Made by a program: the position numbers and the translations under genes. Below, piece by piece: positions 41,096 through 55,100 of a stretch of 64,000 bases of DNA. This stretch comes from Acanthaster planci. Its lineage: Eukaryota; Echinodermata; Asteroidea; Valvatida; Acanthasteridae. Below the pieces are notes generated by a model that was given only the letters and a program-made list of their open reading frames with translations, did no database searches and had not been told where the DNA came from. The DNA lies in NCBI RefSeq assembly GCF_001949145.1, contig NW_019091404.1, positions 1,060,077 to 1,124,076 on the forward strand, in the 5' to 3' direction. The first letter of the stretch is position 1. Each line of letters begins with the position of its first letter.

Positions 41096-41694
41096 ATAAT
41101 GCTTACTGGCAACACCAGGAAATTATTGTTTCCCAATGTCACAAGCACTGTAGGGCTCAAGGATTCTCAAGCATTCAGAAGAATGACTTCTACTGACCAT
41201 AAAACAAGATTTCAGACCAGTCTCATAGGGGTATGTGCACATGCGGTGTCAACAGGTTAAGTGGTGCCCATAGGCCTGTATTCTGGAATTCTTGCTGATA
41301 TGATGATACCACTAATTCTTCCCTGCAGTGACCTACAGTATTACCCACCCACAAGCAATAAAATGCCCCAACAAGTCAAATTTAGGTGCTTGCAAAACAT
41401 TTTCTCACCAGTCCTATCAATGCTTGTAGGGTTTAACACACTCCAAATTCAAACAACCTTGCTCAGATGCTGCAGGATTTTTTTCAGTTCCACGGTCATG
41501 CCGGTGCCGTTGGAGTACATAGTACAAGGACCAACTCACGAGCATGCTACAGACCTAAGAGACCACCAAAGTGAAGTCGTTCCTTACCTCATCTCGTCTG
41601 TTGAAATTTCAAGCACGCAGCAGCACTGCACGAAAGCCAAGGTCGTCAGCTACGGGGATGGTTTCGCCACAAATGTGCCACAACAGCGCGGTGC

Positions 41695-41730
41695 AGACTT
41701 GTAACTTGCTCAACTGCAAGTTACAAGTCT
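41695..41730. repeat. Perfect 15-bp stem, 6-nt loop hairpin
   Basis: AGACTTGTAACTTGC and GCAAGTTACAAGTCT are exact reverse complements around TCAACT. It lies in the candidate first intron or upstream flank of the SLC45-type gene. Confidence 0.85.
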
Positions 41731-42456
41731 TGGCTGCCGTGTGCTGCTGTTATGTTTGCCGTGTGGGCTTTGATTTGGGTTTACAGGGGATTGTCGGTGT
41801 TGTCCCAAGACTTTGGTCAACAGATATTACGCAACCAGTGAGCTAATTTTAATTGAATGGCGTACCGCTGTATGCATGCATGATCCAATTCAGCTGCCCA
41901 GTCAGGTGCATCCTGGGCATGGGACATGGGAACACGCCGCTGCTACGTGGTGCACTCTCACAAGTCTGGGTCAGCCGTGTAACCTGAGACACGACTGGGC
42001 AGTTTTAGCCTCCAGGGCATCCAGATCAGGGAATGACTTTAATCGGTTTTCCTGCAGTTGACGGGAGCAAACACCGCTATTCAGCATTATCATGAGTCAC
42101 AACATACATGCACTTCATTGGTTATTGGTCGTGAGTCATTCACTGCACCGTATTTATTATTTTACCGAGCGATCAGTCACGATGGCGCAGATATGTAGTA
42201 GATCAGGGAAGACCCTCTTCCTCAGGAAGTTTTTCTGTCAAAAAGGGTTATGGAAAAAACTTCAGAAATTGCATTATAAAACGGGAATGTTTCTAGATTT
42301 TGTACACCCCTGCCAACTTGAAGCCAACATCTTTTAGGCGCATGGTCAATTGACCACTGAGTAAAGTTCGTGTAAAAAAATGACAAGAAGTTCTATGCGG
42401 TAACTCCCATTTGAAGATGTTTTATGTTATAATTTTGATCAATTGTAATTGTTCAC

Positions 42457-42668
42457 GTTCTTGACCCCAACTTCCATCGAAAATTATGTCTTCCTCCTCC
42501 AGAAGTGACGGCCGTCCATCGGCTAAAGCATCTCGGCCCAGCGGTGACACGATTCTTGGTATCCATCTTGGTCTTGCGTCCGAGATCGTCGTGGATTCTT
42601 GGGAGTGAAACCGTCACCCTGTAACCAACTTTGCAAGAAGACTTTTCACAGCTTTCGACAACGAGCAA
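42457..42668 (-). other. Candidate upstream first exon of the SLC45-type gene
   Basis: The frame is open from an ATG at 42668 (with a second ATG at 42566) to a possible donor AGAAC|GTGAAC, ending in phase 2. That is exactly the phase needed by the strong acceptor CTTCCTTGCAG before 41030. The segment is richer in CpG than its surroundings, as first exons often are. The encoded peptide (for example MDTKNRVTAGPRCF from the inner ATG) matches nothing I recognise. If real, it replaces the 22 residues encoded by 41031-41095. Confidence 0.3.
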
Positions 42669-44682
42669 ACGTAAATTATTTTTCGTGCCGCAAGTCCTTC
42701 AATGACAAAAAATCGGAACGGCAAAGAAACATCAAATTGAATTCCAATGGTTGAGAATGGCTTTTTTCGTATTCATTTGGCGTCTTGCAATAGGGTTCCA
42801 TCCATCAGACCAAATCACGACGGCAATAAATTGCTTCACCAAAAGTTGAATCTAAGAAGCTGAAATTCATAAGGCCAAACATTTGAAGTGGCAGAAAGAA
42901 CTAAACACGTAAAAATGGATGGGGAAAGAATGGAAGAGTGAATTTTTCTAATACAAAAAGAAGCAAATTCTTACAACGCTCTGGGGTGTCAACGGAACAA
43001 ATGAACAGTCACAACCAAATCTTATTAGTCTTTTTTATTGACGGATTAATAAATATGGCATATTTCAGCATAATTATGAAACAAAAGGTACATTATCAGG
43101 TACTGACGAAAAGTATTAGTTTCACTTTGGGTTATCTAATAAGCCTAAAACTATCCAAAAAAATACTAGTTCATTTTTGGCATTCATTTACTTACACAAA
43201 CATTATTTGCATGAAGTCTGGTCAACAGGCGTTAATACAGGTTTTAGTTTGCTTTTTTTCTTCTACAAACTTTAATTTGCCACCCTCCTTTTGGAAAACA
43301 AATGGACAAAGGTAAAGGCAAATGCTAAATATCTGGAGATATTCAACTAAATCTTGAGATACTAAGAGATACTGTTTTTAATACTAAATGCCCATCTTTG
43401 GTTGGAAAGGAAAACAATAATATGGGATTTAGAAAAGGTATTAAATATCTGTGATTTGACTGGCAAAGCCGGTACAAGGAAGTGACAATGTTTACCTTGT
43501 CAGAAGATTAATAATTGAATGCAAAATGACTTTTCCAATCAGCAGTTTTCAAAGTAGTACAGCTTGAACAAACAGGAGAAAACTAATGACTTGTGCAAAG
43601 GGAATCACACAAAAATAATACAAATGTTTATAGGCGAATGATATATTCTTTGAGAAAATATAAGACCGAGCTTTAAGCACACATAATGTTTACTTTTTTA
43701 AAACCAAAATGTTGAATAAGTTGCATATGAATATTTGACTGACACTATTTAAATGACAGGGGAAAATCTAACCTAAATATAACTTGTACAGAACAGAACG
43801 TAAGTCAATTCAACGATGAAATCACACTACAAATCAAAACTGTACAACTGTCTACTTTTTCTGTTACGATGCTGAGCTATGTTCGCTTTCAGTGTCAATT
43901 ATAACTGGGCTGTGTTCAGTTAGACAATACTTTGTGTCTGTGTGTATAGCACTTACAGAACTAGCTAGTAAAAAGGGTATCCCAGTACTGGCTTACATAT
44001 TGTACTCCTGAATGTGCAGCTGGTTGGGTGATGTGTGAGAACTTCATGGACTCATGCAATCATGAAGTCTCTCTGGTAGACACTTGCACAGAGTGAAAAA
44101 AACCTTGTCTTGCTAAATGAAGCAAAAGGTACCAGTCTATACCAACAGGAAAAAAACCAAACTAGCACAGCTAATTTTGCCTAACTTGTTTGGTATATAA
44201 ATTGTTAACCACAGCTGCTGTGTGGATCCAACAAGCTTCTCCCATCACGTCTACTGTATAAATGCCCGAGTACACAGTCAAAGAGCTCTCTACTTTTTTC
44301 AGTAAAAAAAATAAAAGAATCCACTCATAAACTGATCTACCAAAACAAAACAATCAACTTCAAAGTATTGCTTAATACACTGTACTTTAAATGACAAACG
44401 GCATGTATGTATTGCTCCAATGATGCATCAAAGCTAAAGACAAATAACCAGCATGCAACAAGGTTTATGCATTCCCAATGCGATAAGGGTATAATTACAT
44501 TAATTCTGCTTTTGTACTGTTCAAGCCATCTTTTTTCATATTTTCTAGGCACCAGTTCTTCATAGAATTCAGTTGCAAAAGTGTGAAAAATCACTTGCAC
44601 GATCATGTGAGGGGTTGCTTTCTCTCACAACTGCCTAAGACTCTTACAAATTCGAGTCCAGATTACGTATCGCTTAACTTAT

Positions 44683-44688
44683 TTTATT
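44683..44688 (-). terminator. Candidate polyadenylation signal for the LIM gene
   Basis: AATAAA on the minus strand about 1.4 kb after the stop codon at 46114. Another lies near 43031. Neither can be preferred without transcript data. Confidence 0.25.
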
Positions 44689-45356
44689 TTTAGAACCTAA
44701 TGGAGAAATGGAAATTATCTGAATATCTGCAGCTTTCAACAAGGACATTTTCTAGTAGCAAAATTTACTGGTTTAGCATGCTAGCTTGCAACAATACCAG
44801 TCAAATAATCCTGAAATAAAAAAAAGAAACCTGAAACCTGAAGAAGCCCAAGTTGTAGCCCAATCAGGCTTTCTAGAATTCTCAATCAATTCCTCAACAT
44901 ATCAAACTTTACAGACCACCGTGATGCATAAAATATATGATTTCTTAAAAATCTGTTAATTCTACATTGCATAGATTAGACAAAGCTAAGTCTAGGTCAA
45001 TCTCAACTATGCAGTCTTCATTATTCAAAGACCATGGCTATTCTAGAGTAACGACAGCACTTACACAGAAGACACAATCCTTCGCTGAAGTTTCAGAGTT
45101 CCAACTTCCTAACTGCTGGTGAACTTAATATAACGCCGTCATTTAATGAGTGGAAAACATGAACACTGAGCTACTCAGTGTGTGAGAAATGATCAGCCCT
45201 TGCTAAAGATCAAACACGACAGATATTAAGTATGATTTGCGGTGTTGCGTGGTGTGGCACTGAGGTGGATAATGGGAGTATTCTTGACCTTACAAATTGT
45301 GTTCTCTTTTTGTCCCTGAAGCCAAGCAGAGTAAGCTATTGTCAAAGATACTCTTA

Positions 45357-45480
45357 GGCCATGTCCGAATCACTTGGCTACAACTGGAAATTACACATGA
45401 CTTCATGGGAACTGGCGGCGGCCAAAGCCATAGACTCATGCGTAATTTCCAGCCGTAGACAAGTGATCCAGACTCGGTCC
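45357..45480. repeat. Palindromic MITE-like element
   Basis: CACTTGGCTACAACTGGAAA ... ATGACTTCATGG is answered by ATAGACTCATGCGTAATTTCC ... GTAGACAAGTGATCC in inverted order. Related fragments with AAGCCATAG appear near 37310-37385, 45620-45680 and 48680. Confidence 0.65.
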
Positions 45481-46113
45481 TTTTCAGGACCACACTTCTT
45501 CAAAGACATGCATGGTTGCACTGGAAAAACTATCATCTGCCTCATCAGACATTCACAACCTCTACTGGGCTGTGAGCCCGAGTAAATGCTAGTCACCAAA
45601 AGTCTAGGCTACGGCTGCTTAAAACATGTGTGGCTATGGAAGTCTTGACCATGGCTGCTTACTGATCGTGTGGCTATGAAAGCCACTGGCTAACAGTTGA
45701 AACAGTGTCCCACAGCATGCTACTGGAGGCTACCGTCAAAGAGTTTTGGGCACAGAATGAGACACCTTGCTCCATGAGGGAGTTGACGAGTGTTAAGAAT
45801 CGGGCATTTGAAAGTGCTAAGGTGACAATAATGACTGCTTTCACAGCGCCCTCAGGACAAGATGGCCGTTTGTAAAAGCTTACCAGTCCTTGCATTTATC
45901 TTGATGCCTTATGACAAAAGTGCCCTCAGAGGGTTAGGAGCACAGCTATTATACAATGCAAAATGGAATTTTCAGGTAAAAAGTGTTTACATTTTTCCCA
46001 AAACTCTGAAATGTAGACCAGGTAAAGTGACGGGGTAAACAAACTATGAAAGTTGAACAATCGTTTTAAGAAAACTGGTGTTACTTGATCTCCATGGCAA
46101 CATGTTTCTGTAT

Positions 46114-49100
46114 CTACGGTGCGGTGAGGGCCTGGACGCGTTTAGTGTTGCAATCTCGGCACAGGATGTGATCGTCCAAGGGGAAACAACCGCGACCATC
46201 TGCCTCCGAGGACAACAGGACGTTGCAATCCTGAGGTTGGGGCGGAAGGAAAGAAAAGAGGGGAGGACAGATAACGATCGGTGAAAAGCTGACATTTTTA
46301 ACATCGCCATGGCTCTGGAGGATGTACATGTTGTACTAGTTAGCCGGAGGTTGTGGGTTCACTCCAACCCCAGCAAGCTTGTGACCTTTTTCCCAACAAG
46401 CTCTCAGACATTAATGAGCATACAGTGACTTTCCTCTCAATGTTCACAAAGGAATACATCCGAAATAGAGCTTGGTGTAATTACTAAAGCGTTGACTTGC
46501 TGTAAAAAGTGATGCCTGCTGGGTGCATCCCCCTCCCCAAAAAACCTCGAAATTTGGTAGAGCTTTTGTACGGCTATCTGTGTACCTGCATCTTTATTTT
46601 AAAACAATGCACATCAAAACGGTCCATGCGCCAAAAGCCTGAATGCACGATCAGTTAATGGGCATTCAGTTTAGCTTGGTATAAACAATGCATACGTATA
46701 ATACACTGCAGATGCCATAGAACTGAAAGACAGAAAACACGCCATGTTCTTTGTGAATGTTGTTCCTCAACCTTGCACCCAGAGTACATAATTGGGAATT
46801 CACTCCATCTTATTTCATTACGTTCTATAAATACACCCATGAATTTGAAATGTCTGAGCAACGAAGACGTCAAAGCTTCTTTGCATAGGAAATGTGGAGA
46901 TAGCATTTTAGTAATGTAATTTAGCTCTATGGTTACTATTGATGTAATCTCTATTGAAGGAGTCAATAGAAGCTTTGCATGGTAGCCATCTTGAAGGGCA
47001 GTTCTTTTGTTCAACAGGGAGACTTCCTTTGTGCATACTCTGTGGAACAAAAGCACTGACCCACAAAATGGCAGCCATGCAAACTCTCTATACCTTCTTA
47101 TGCAATTGTCTTGCCTCCCCCCTTTTTCCCCTCCGTGTCTTGCCCCACCTCTCCCACATCTTACCTCACACCTGTAGCAATTGACGTGGAAGCTGCGATC
47201 CAAGGCCACAATGCGGACGGTCTCCTCCTGACCCGGCTCGGGCATGATGGGCTGCAGGCAGACGCTGCATCGTGGTGCAAACTTCCTGTTTTGGGGGAAA
47301 AAGATTAAATTAATCTTAACAGTGCCTTCAATGAATCATTCACGGTGAAATATTTGAAGAGGCTGAGAGCAATCCAGAGAATGTTCAACCCCACTTTCTC
47401 AAAACGGATTGACTAAATCGGTCTTTGCATCGTAATAGCACTTACATGTATAACTCAAGATGTACTTAAAAAGCCAACTTAAGTCGCAGCCACTCTCTCC
47501 GATTCTTCTATTTTACACTAAAGCAGAAAGTCACCGACTTAAAACTTTCCCTTCATACAAGCAATTGTTCAACTTTAAATATTCTAAATCAGCTTAACCT
47601 CTCAAGCCAAAAGTTTACAGAATATATAAAGACCATAGAAATTCCTGTTACTCTACAGGTCCCTAACATACACCAGAATCCTTCAAAATCCACCAGGATT
47701 GAAGGAAGCAGCAATTGTCACAATGACATGCATGGGGTTTGACGCCCCTTGAAAGTAACAATATTGTTTCCTTTACTGATGGACTGGGGAAGGTGCTGGA
47801 ATGTCCCTCCAAACACAGTTCAGTAGTTGGAGTTGAGGGTCTAAAAAGATCCAAAGCTGCCCAGCAATAACAACTGAATGATAGGAGTGGATCAGAGTGC
47901 TGAAGAACCTTTTCATAGACCACTATCGTGGGCAGCCATCTTGTTTTTCTACCACTCCAACCAATGCAACCAGACTGAGGCTGGAAGGGAAAATCATCTT
48001 CCCTTTTATCAATATGTGAAGTCGTGTTACTATTGCCAATAGGTCTACAGGAAATGAAACAAACATGGCAGCATCACGGCAAAGGTCTATTCCAAGCTGT
48101 ACTCACTTGTGGAAGTCCTCGATGCAGTGAATTTGGTTGGTTGCGTCCACGGTGAACGGTATGCCGTCCAGGCTCTTGCCACAGACCACGCAGGTGAAGC
48201 AGTGGGGATGGTAGGGCTTACCGGTGGCTCTCAAGATCTGGAGTACAGAGAGTGCCAGGAGAAATTTGGTTGAGTGGGACCTAGGTAAATGCCTCCACAC
48301 AACGGAACACTGGGAATGCTTAACTCTATCAAGCTTGTTCACTCCAATGCATTGCAGCTGTGGTGATCAATGGACGAAATAGCCAGTGGCTATCACCATA
48401 AAGCCCATGAACAACTGTTACATGTTACTAGAAATATAATTCCAAAACTTACACCTACCCTCTCAGTAATTGGTTTGGAACAGGTTGAACACTTCTCCAG
48501 TGAGTCCTGCATAAGGAAAAGCAGAGAAAAAAAATTAAACTGATTCTGTACACTCGCTGCTGTAGAACATGGAGCAAAACGTTAAAACTGCGACACAAAT
48601 TAGGCTATTGGTTAATATACGATGTTGCCAAACTTCTGAGCCACCGGCTGGCGCTTCCACAGCTTTGTATGCGATTTCAAGCCATAGCCAACTAATTTGG
48701 AGCCAGCCGCATGCTCACCATGTAGCAGGTCTCGCAGAAAGCCTTGCCCTCCAGGGCGTAGAAGGGGAACCCCCGCAGCTTGGTGTGGCAGGTGTCGCAA
48801 GTGAAGCAGTCAATGTGGTAGACCTGGTCCATGGCCGTGCAGCCGTTGTTGTCCCCTACCACCTTCTGGCCGCACTTGGCGCAGATGCCTGGAAAAATTT
48901 GCATCAACAGGTCAAAGGTCAAAAGTCAGAAGAATGAGACTATGGCCAGAGGGCTAGTTTGAGCGATGATGTCAACTGCTGGTTGATTTTTCCCTGGTAT
49001 CCTGGGCATAAAAATACACTGGGCACCTGGCGAAATCCACTGATGGCTGACAAATGGTCGTTGCGCAAACTTCCACAGAGAGCAATTTTCACAGAGCCTT

Positions 49101-52100
49101 TAAGCGCAGAAAATATACAGTAAACAGGTTACCGGCAAGAGAGCCATGCAAAGTATACATTACAGGAGACTGGTCCTCTTTTCTTGCTTGGCACAGAAAT
49201 GTGCACAGCAATGCTTTCTGCTGAGAATCTCCACAAAATTGGGCTCTGTTCTAAAAGCTGAAAGGTTGATGTACTGCTGTAGCCACGTGCAGCACAAAAA
49301 CATCACACAGGAAAAGTAAAATTTCACAGTTATACTTGTACACTTAGCCTCACACCTAGCCTTCAAGGTAAAATTACAGTTACATACAATTTTGTTGCAC
49401 TGAAGAGAGACGGAATTCAAGATTTCAAGGAACCAGAATGTAACTCTAGGATGCAATTTCACATTCAAGGTGTGTCCACAAACTACGAGTACAAATTTCA
49501 AATGTCGAAAATTTCACTACTAACGATTAGGACTAGATGACAGCTTACCGAAGAATTCGCCCTCGTCAGGCGCCACTTCCATATTCTGCATCAGCAGGTT
49601 GGTCAGTGCATCTATCTCTGCCTCCGTTCCCTTCTGAGCCGGCGCCGTGATGGGTTGGTCGGTGGGCTTGGGCACGGCCGACTGCCCGGCATAGCTCTTG
49701 GGCGGTTCGGGCGGGACGTTCTGCTGCTGCGGCGGCACGCGCTGGTACGCCGGCTTGTTGTAGCTAGGTTGGGGCTGGGGAGGGGGGCGTGGCTCATTGT
49801 ATGTCTGCATCGTCACGGGGGCCGCAGGGGGTGGGGGCGGGGGCAAGGGTGTGTCCTGCTGGGTCCCGCCCCCTCCCATGAGCTCTGGGGGAGGCGGTGG
49901 GAGGAAGTCGTCGCCCGGGGAAGAGTAGGCGGGCTTGGAAGCAGGCGGGGGGGGGGGGAGGAAATCCTCCTGAGTAGGCAGAGCTATGAAGGAGAAAGGA
50001 TTTCTTTAATATTAGCGACGACAACAACGTTGATAACAGTACAACAATATCAATATACAAGTGCATGTTTCAAAACTGCCTGCATGCTTCAATTTACTAC
50101 AACACTACGAGTAACTCAGATCACACGTCTGCAGTACGCCTGTGTATTTGCGTACAGAACTTTGAGATAGTGGCTAAATATGACTGCTATTCATGCAGGA
50201 GTGAATTCAACATTGCTTTCATGTCAATGATGGTCGTGGCAACTCCAGATGGACGCGAGACACAAATGGCACATTTGTTTATAACTTAACCCTCCTTTTG
50301 CTGTAAGTCACAGACAGTCAAAAATGCCTTCCACTCACATTGTAGTTTGCCCCAGTGCACAGACACATTGGAGTCTTTTGACTGATAGAACAACTTTGTT
50401 GAGAACGCATCTTTGCATGGGAGGGTTTTAAGAGCAATCAATGCAGACAGTTGACAGAGTGCTGCTCTTGGTGACAGAGGGAATGGAATTGCTAGTATGG
50501 GACAGCTGCTGCATATAGAGGGATCCCAATACGGCGCTTTTAGCGTCGATCTGCGCACTTCCACGTTTGAAAACGAGGCTGTATGTGTCAGCTTCAATTC
50601 TTAATACGATCAGACGATTGAAAGTAAGGAGTCAAGACACAAAATACATAAAGGTATGTTAAATTCAGACTTTTCAGGCAGAAAAGTTTTGTGGAAGAGT
50701 CTTTCAGGATGACTCGACACGTAAAATCCAAAGAAAAATAACCACAATTGACCGCGAACTAACATACCTGCGATAGTCGTGTATCTTGTGCAGTGGGCGT
50801 GGTTTAAACTGAAGTGGCGTCACGCTTACGAACCGGATACTGCATGTACTGTGTAGACTCTGTGGGCGCACGCGACGAAGTTCAACACAGAGAGCCTCGG
50901 TTTCGATGCAGACATGCGCAGACGGCGCTAATGTGAAATCCCTCTATATGTAACTGGCTCACTCAAGGTCTTCACCTCTTGTGCATGCTCAGAAATTTTG
51001 TTTTTTAAATAGGACTGTTGAACATACATGTACGGTGCATGTACACAGTACTGGTACGTGCATGGTACAAATGTATGTGGATTTACAATGCAGGGTTCCA
51101 GTTGTGAGTCAACATTGTTCCTTGATGGCAAATGCATTGGCCAACAATCCTCAGAAACCGACGACAAAAAAAAAGACATTTACCGAGCAGCAAAAATATG
51201 CAGCTGAAATGTGGGGTGTTTACATTTAGAATTTGCCATCTGGAACCCTACGATGTTAAAAGGAAATGTTGACTGCTGCGGGGCAGGATAGTTTGGACAG
51301 CATCCTTATTTACCAGGCAAACGTCAGGCAAGTTAGGTGTGAAATGGGGTATCATGTCAAAACAACAATGTTAAAATAAGAGTTATTGACTGCTGTGGTA
51401 TTGGATAGTGTACATGACATCCTTATTTACCAGGCAAAAACTCAGGCATGTCAGGAGGGAAATATCATGTCAAAACAACAATGTTAATACCAGTAGTTGT
51501 TGACTGCTGTGGTATGAGACAGTGTAGATGACATCCTTATTTACCAGGCAAAACTCAGGCATGTCAGCAGTGAAACATGTCAAATAATGCAACAGTGATA
51601 ACTATAAAATGTACAACCGTTATGTCTACAAGTGTTTCCTTACAATGACTGCAACGTAAAGGATAAAAAATTAACAGAACGAGTAACAGGCGATCATGGC
51701 ATTTCAGCAGTAAACTTAAAGTAATAAACACAGAGTGCAATGGCAGTGCGTTTCACTGAGATGATTTAAAAAGTGGCCCATTCCAAGAAATACTTTGTAA
51801 ACTGATCAGCTGGGGCCAATTTCATGGAGCTGCTTAAGCACAAAATTTGCTTAAGCGTGAAATACCTTGCTTGACAAATCACGTTACCAGCCGAGACTCC
51901 ATGTGATGTATATTGTTTGGGAATGGTATTCACCTGTCTTTTGGTTAGCATGACAATCACATACATTTTGAGCTGGTAACCTTTGTTTTTCAAGCAAGGT
52001 TTTTTGCGCTTAAGCAAATTCTCTGCTTAAGCAGCTCTATGAAATTGGCTCTAGTGAGAATGGAAGCTGGCCGCTGTGTTAAAAAAAAGCTGTAAGAAAT

Positions 52101-55100
52101 GGAAATCCTAAAAGCTTCACTGAGGAAAAAAAAGGGTCATGCAACTACAGCAAGCTACATGTAAATGATCTGAGTGGAAGTACACAAAAAATCAATGTGG
52201 GTCATTCTACAAATTCGGGGACCAAAACACATTTTTGCGTCCCTGTTACTGTCACTGAAATTGATTTTAATTTACTGTTTCTATTTGTTTGGCTGGTAAT
52301 TTGCATTAATTCAGCTCTCTTACAAATTAGACAATGTGTTCTGAACTTACCAAATCACAGGTCAGGTGTGACAGGGACCCGAAAAAAAATTGCACCCTTT
52401 ATTTATAGAATGACCTATGTACATGTACATGTAGCGGTCGTAAAAATTTCTAAAGGTGGAATATTCTTGTCTAGGTTTACGTGTACCGGGTATTTTGGTT
52501 AGTAGAACAAGCTGTATACATGTATGAATATTTGGTGCATTATCTCAAACGCAATGGAATGAAATGAAACTTCAACATTTCTGACGTAAAGGGTAGGTAC
52601 CCATCCAGTTACGGGAAGTTTTTTATATAAGCCAAATTACGACTGAGTTGTGGGATATTTCCCCCTGTCCCACAATGTTTTTTGTCCCCACAAAATTAGT
52701 GTAATGACAACTGATTGTCCCCACAACTATAAAAAAAGTACAGGTACATGTACATAAGTACCGTAGGACTGCGCGTGAAAATTTGATGTGATTTTAAGAT
52801 GAAAGCACGTAAAAAAGGAGTCCCACTCTCCCCCCCCGAAAAAAATTCATTATGTCAGCCAGCAAGATACATTAATAATCCCATTTGTCACAGGTGAGGG
52901 AGTGCACAGAGCAGACAATGATTGAGCTCTACAGTCCCAAACCCATCAAAATCCTACAAAAAATCAAGGTGTTGGATTTTGGAAGACTTGGGTAGGTTAG
53001 AGTGCAATGAAATGCTTTGGAAGCTTAAGAGAAGCAAGTAATCAGCTACCTGCCGTACTAAACTGCTGATGACGTGGAGATGTTTTGGGTGGCGGAGCCG
53101 GCGGGACTGTTGCCGAGGAAGGAAAAAAAAAATCGTCAGCAAAAGAAAAAAAGAGATGCAAAGAGGAGAGAAAAATAAACAAAGAAAACTTGGAATTTTA
53201 ATAGGCTCATATTAGTCAGTTGTCATTATATAAACGGCAATCAGCTGCAATAACAAGGAACTGACAGACAACAAAAGCATCAAAAATACTACAATTAAGA
53301 TTCAATCAAATGGCAGTTAATAATTCTAATCAGTTCAGGTTAGGAAGTCAAACACACCTGCATAATAGCAAAAACAATTCACACAGCAAGCTATATTTCA
53401 TTTTTCTACAGAGTACCGAAGTGGCTACGTCACGCGCACAATTAGGGTGTAAAAGGCATTAGCGCGAGAACCAGCGCGTGAACCAACACGCGCGCGTACT
53501 CCATTCGTTTGCATTGCATTTTCTGGTTCACAGTGACGTCACACTTCGGTACTCTACGGTGCATTTTCTGCGGCGTTGGTAAAAAAAAAGCATGTTACAA
53601 ACTACAACTACAGATCTCAAAAGTGGATTAAACAAGCACAGCTTGCATTGTAATTAATGAGCAAAGAAAATGTTTGGCACGGGGAAAAGGAAACTACACG
53701 TAGTTTTCTCCCTTGAATCGTCCGGTTGGTTTGAGAAGACATTACTCAAGCTTACCCTTAATCGTGGCCCGATTTGGTTTGGGCATCGTCGCCGGGGGCG
53801 GGGCTACAACGAGCAAAGCCATCCCAGAATGCACGGGCACACACACGCACACGGGGGACCAGGCAAAAGTGTAAAAGACACACGGCAGAACCATACAATG
53901 GTTTGCAATCAAGCAATCGCAAAAGGGCACCGGGCAAAATGTAGAAAAAGAGAGAAAAGAGGATCCAAAGTTTTATACAGTTGAGAAAATGTGGAACAGG
54001 AAACTTGCAGGGGTTAGTTCACCGGTACATGGCAGAATGAGCAGCCACCAAGCAATGAGAAAACACTTGATACCATCAAAAGCCCAGTCACGAGTCAATT
54101 CATACATGTACATGTACGTCCTAGATCACAATGACTAGTGCGGGGTACATGTGAAAGGCTGATACACTGACCAAGGCGTGACTTACATGTACAATGTAGC
54201 CACTGTTCCTCTCATTAGGTTTTGATTCCACATGAGACTGATGATTGACTTGTGATGGGCTCCATTACAACCCTAATTAAAAACTGCATGTACATGTACC
54301 AGCATGCTCGCATTACAACAGAAAAGGAAAATTGAACCTTCCCGTTATTAAAATCTGGAGCTGCACTGGATGGATCAGAAGTTATACACATTCCGAAGAT
54401 TCTACATGTCTAATGAAGCAGCTTCTTCACCTTCAATCTCTTTTATAAGGAGTTTTTTTTTCACCTTCCAAAACTCACCGTAATTCCACAGGAGCATCCA
54501 AAATACACACATGAACCATGTACCAGTGCGGTACATGTCAAGAACCCCAACAACCCCATCCCCAAGATTTGGACTTGGATGAAAAGAAAGTGAAACGGGT
54601 TTAGGTCTGCCAGTAGAAAGTGGCACCTTTCCACTGATCAATACATCTCCATACATTTATTTAACATGTTTAATGTGCACGGGCATACACCAACAAAGGG
54701 ATGATTTCAATATGGTCACATACATGAAGTCGCTTTTCTCAGATGGTGCATATACATGTATTATGTAATAACTGACACTTGACTGACATCATGAAGTGTA
54801 GGTTAAGTGATCACAAAACCACGAAAGCAATGGATTGAAGATGGGGTATATATGTGCAGAGGGACAAATGTGAATAGATAATATGTAACAAACCGACAAA
54901 TGAAAAAAAAGAACAAATTTACCCACTGGGTATAATTGACAAATCAACCGACCAACACGTTACTGTATGTTGGTCAGAAACTAAGCGCGTGTCATGTTTT
55001 GCTTGATGAAATTATAAAATGTGGCTCACACATGTACACCTTATATGCATGTAAATACATACATTGCACATGTACGTACAATTATCTTCAAAACTGCACA

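Larger units (their letters stand above)
41096..46113. other. 5 kb between the SLC45-type and LIM genes
   Basis: It holds the candidate SLC45 first exon (42457-42668), a perfect hairpin (41695-41730) and a palindromic element (45357-45480). The AT-rich part from about 42.7 to 46.1 kb probably includes the LIM gene's 3' UTR. The 147-codon plus-strand ORF at 41261-41704 has no recognisable homology. Confidence 0.5.

Noticed and set aside
41261-41704. 147-codon plus-strand ORF
   Set aside because: No recognisable domain or codon bias; it lies in the SLC45 upstream region and seems to be a chance ORF.
49655-50170. 171-codon plus-strand ORF rich in Gly/Arg
   Set aside because: It is the antisense shadow of the proline-rich exon of the LIM gene.
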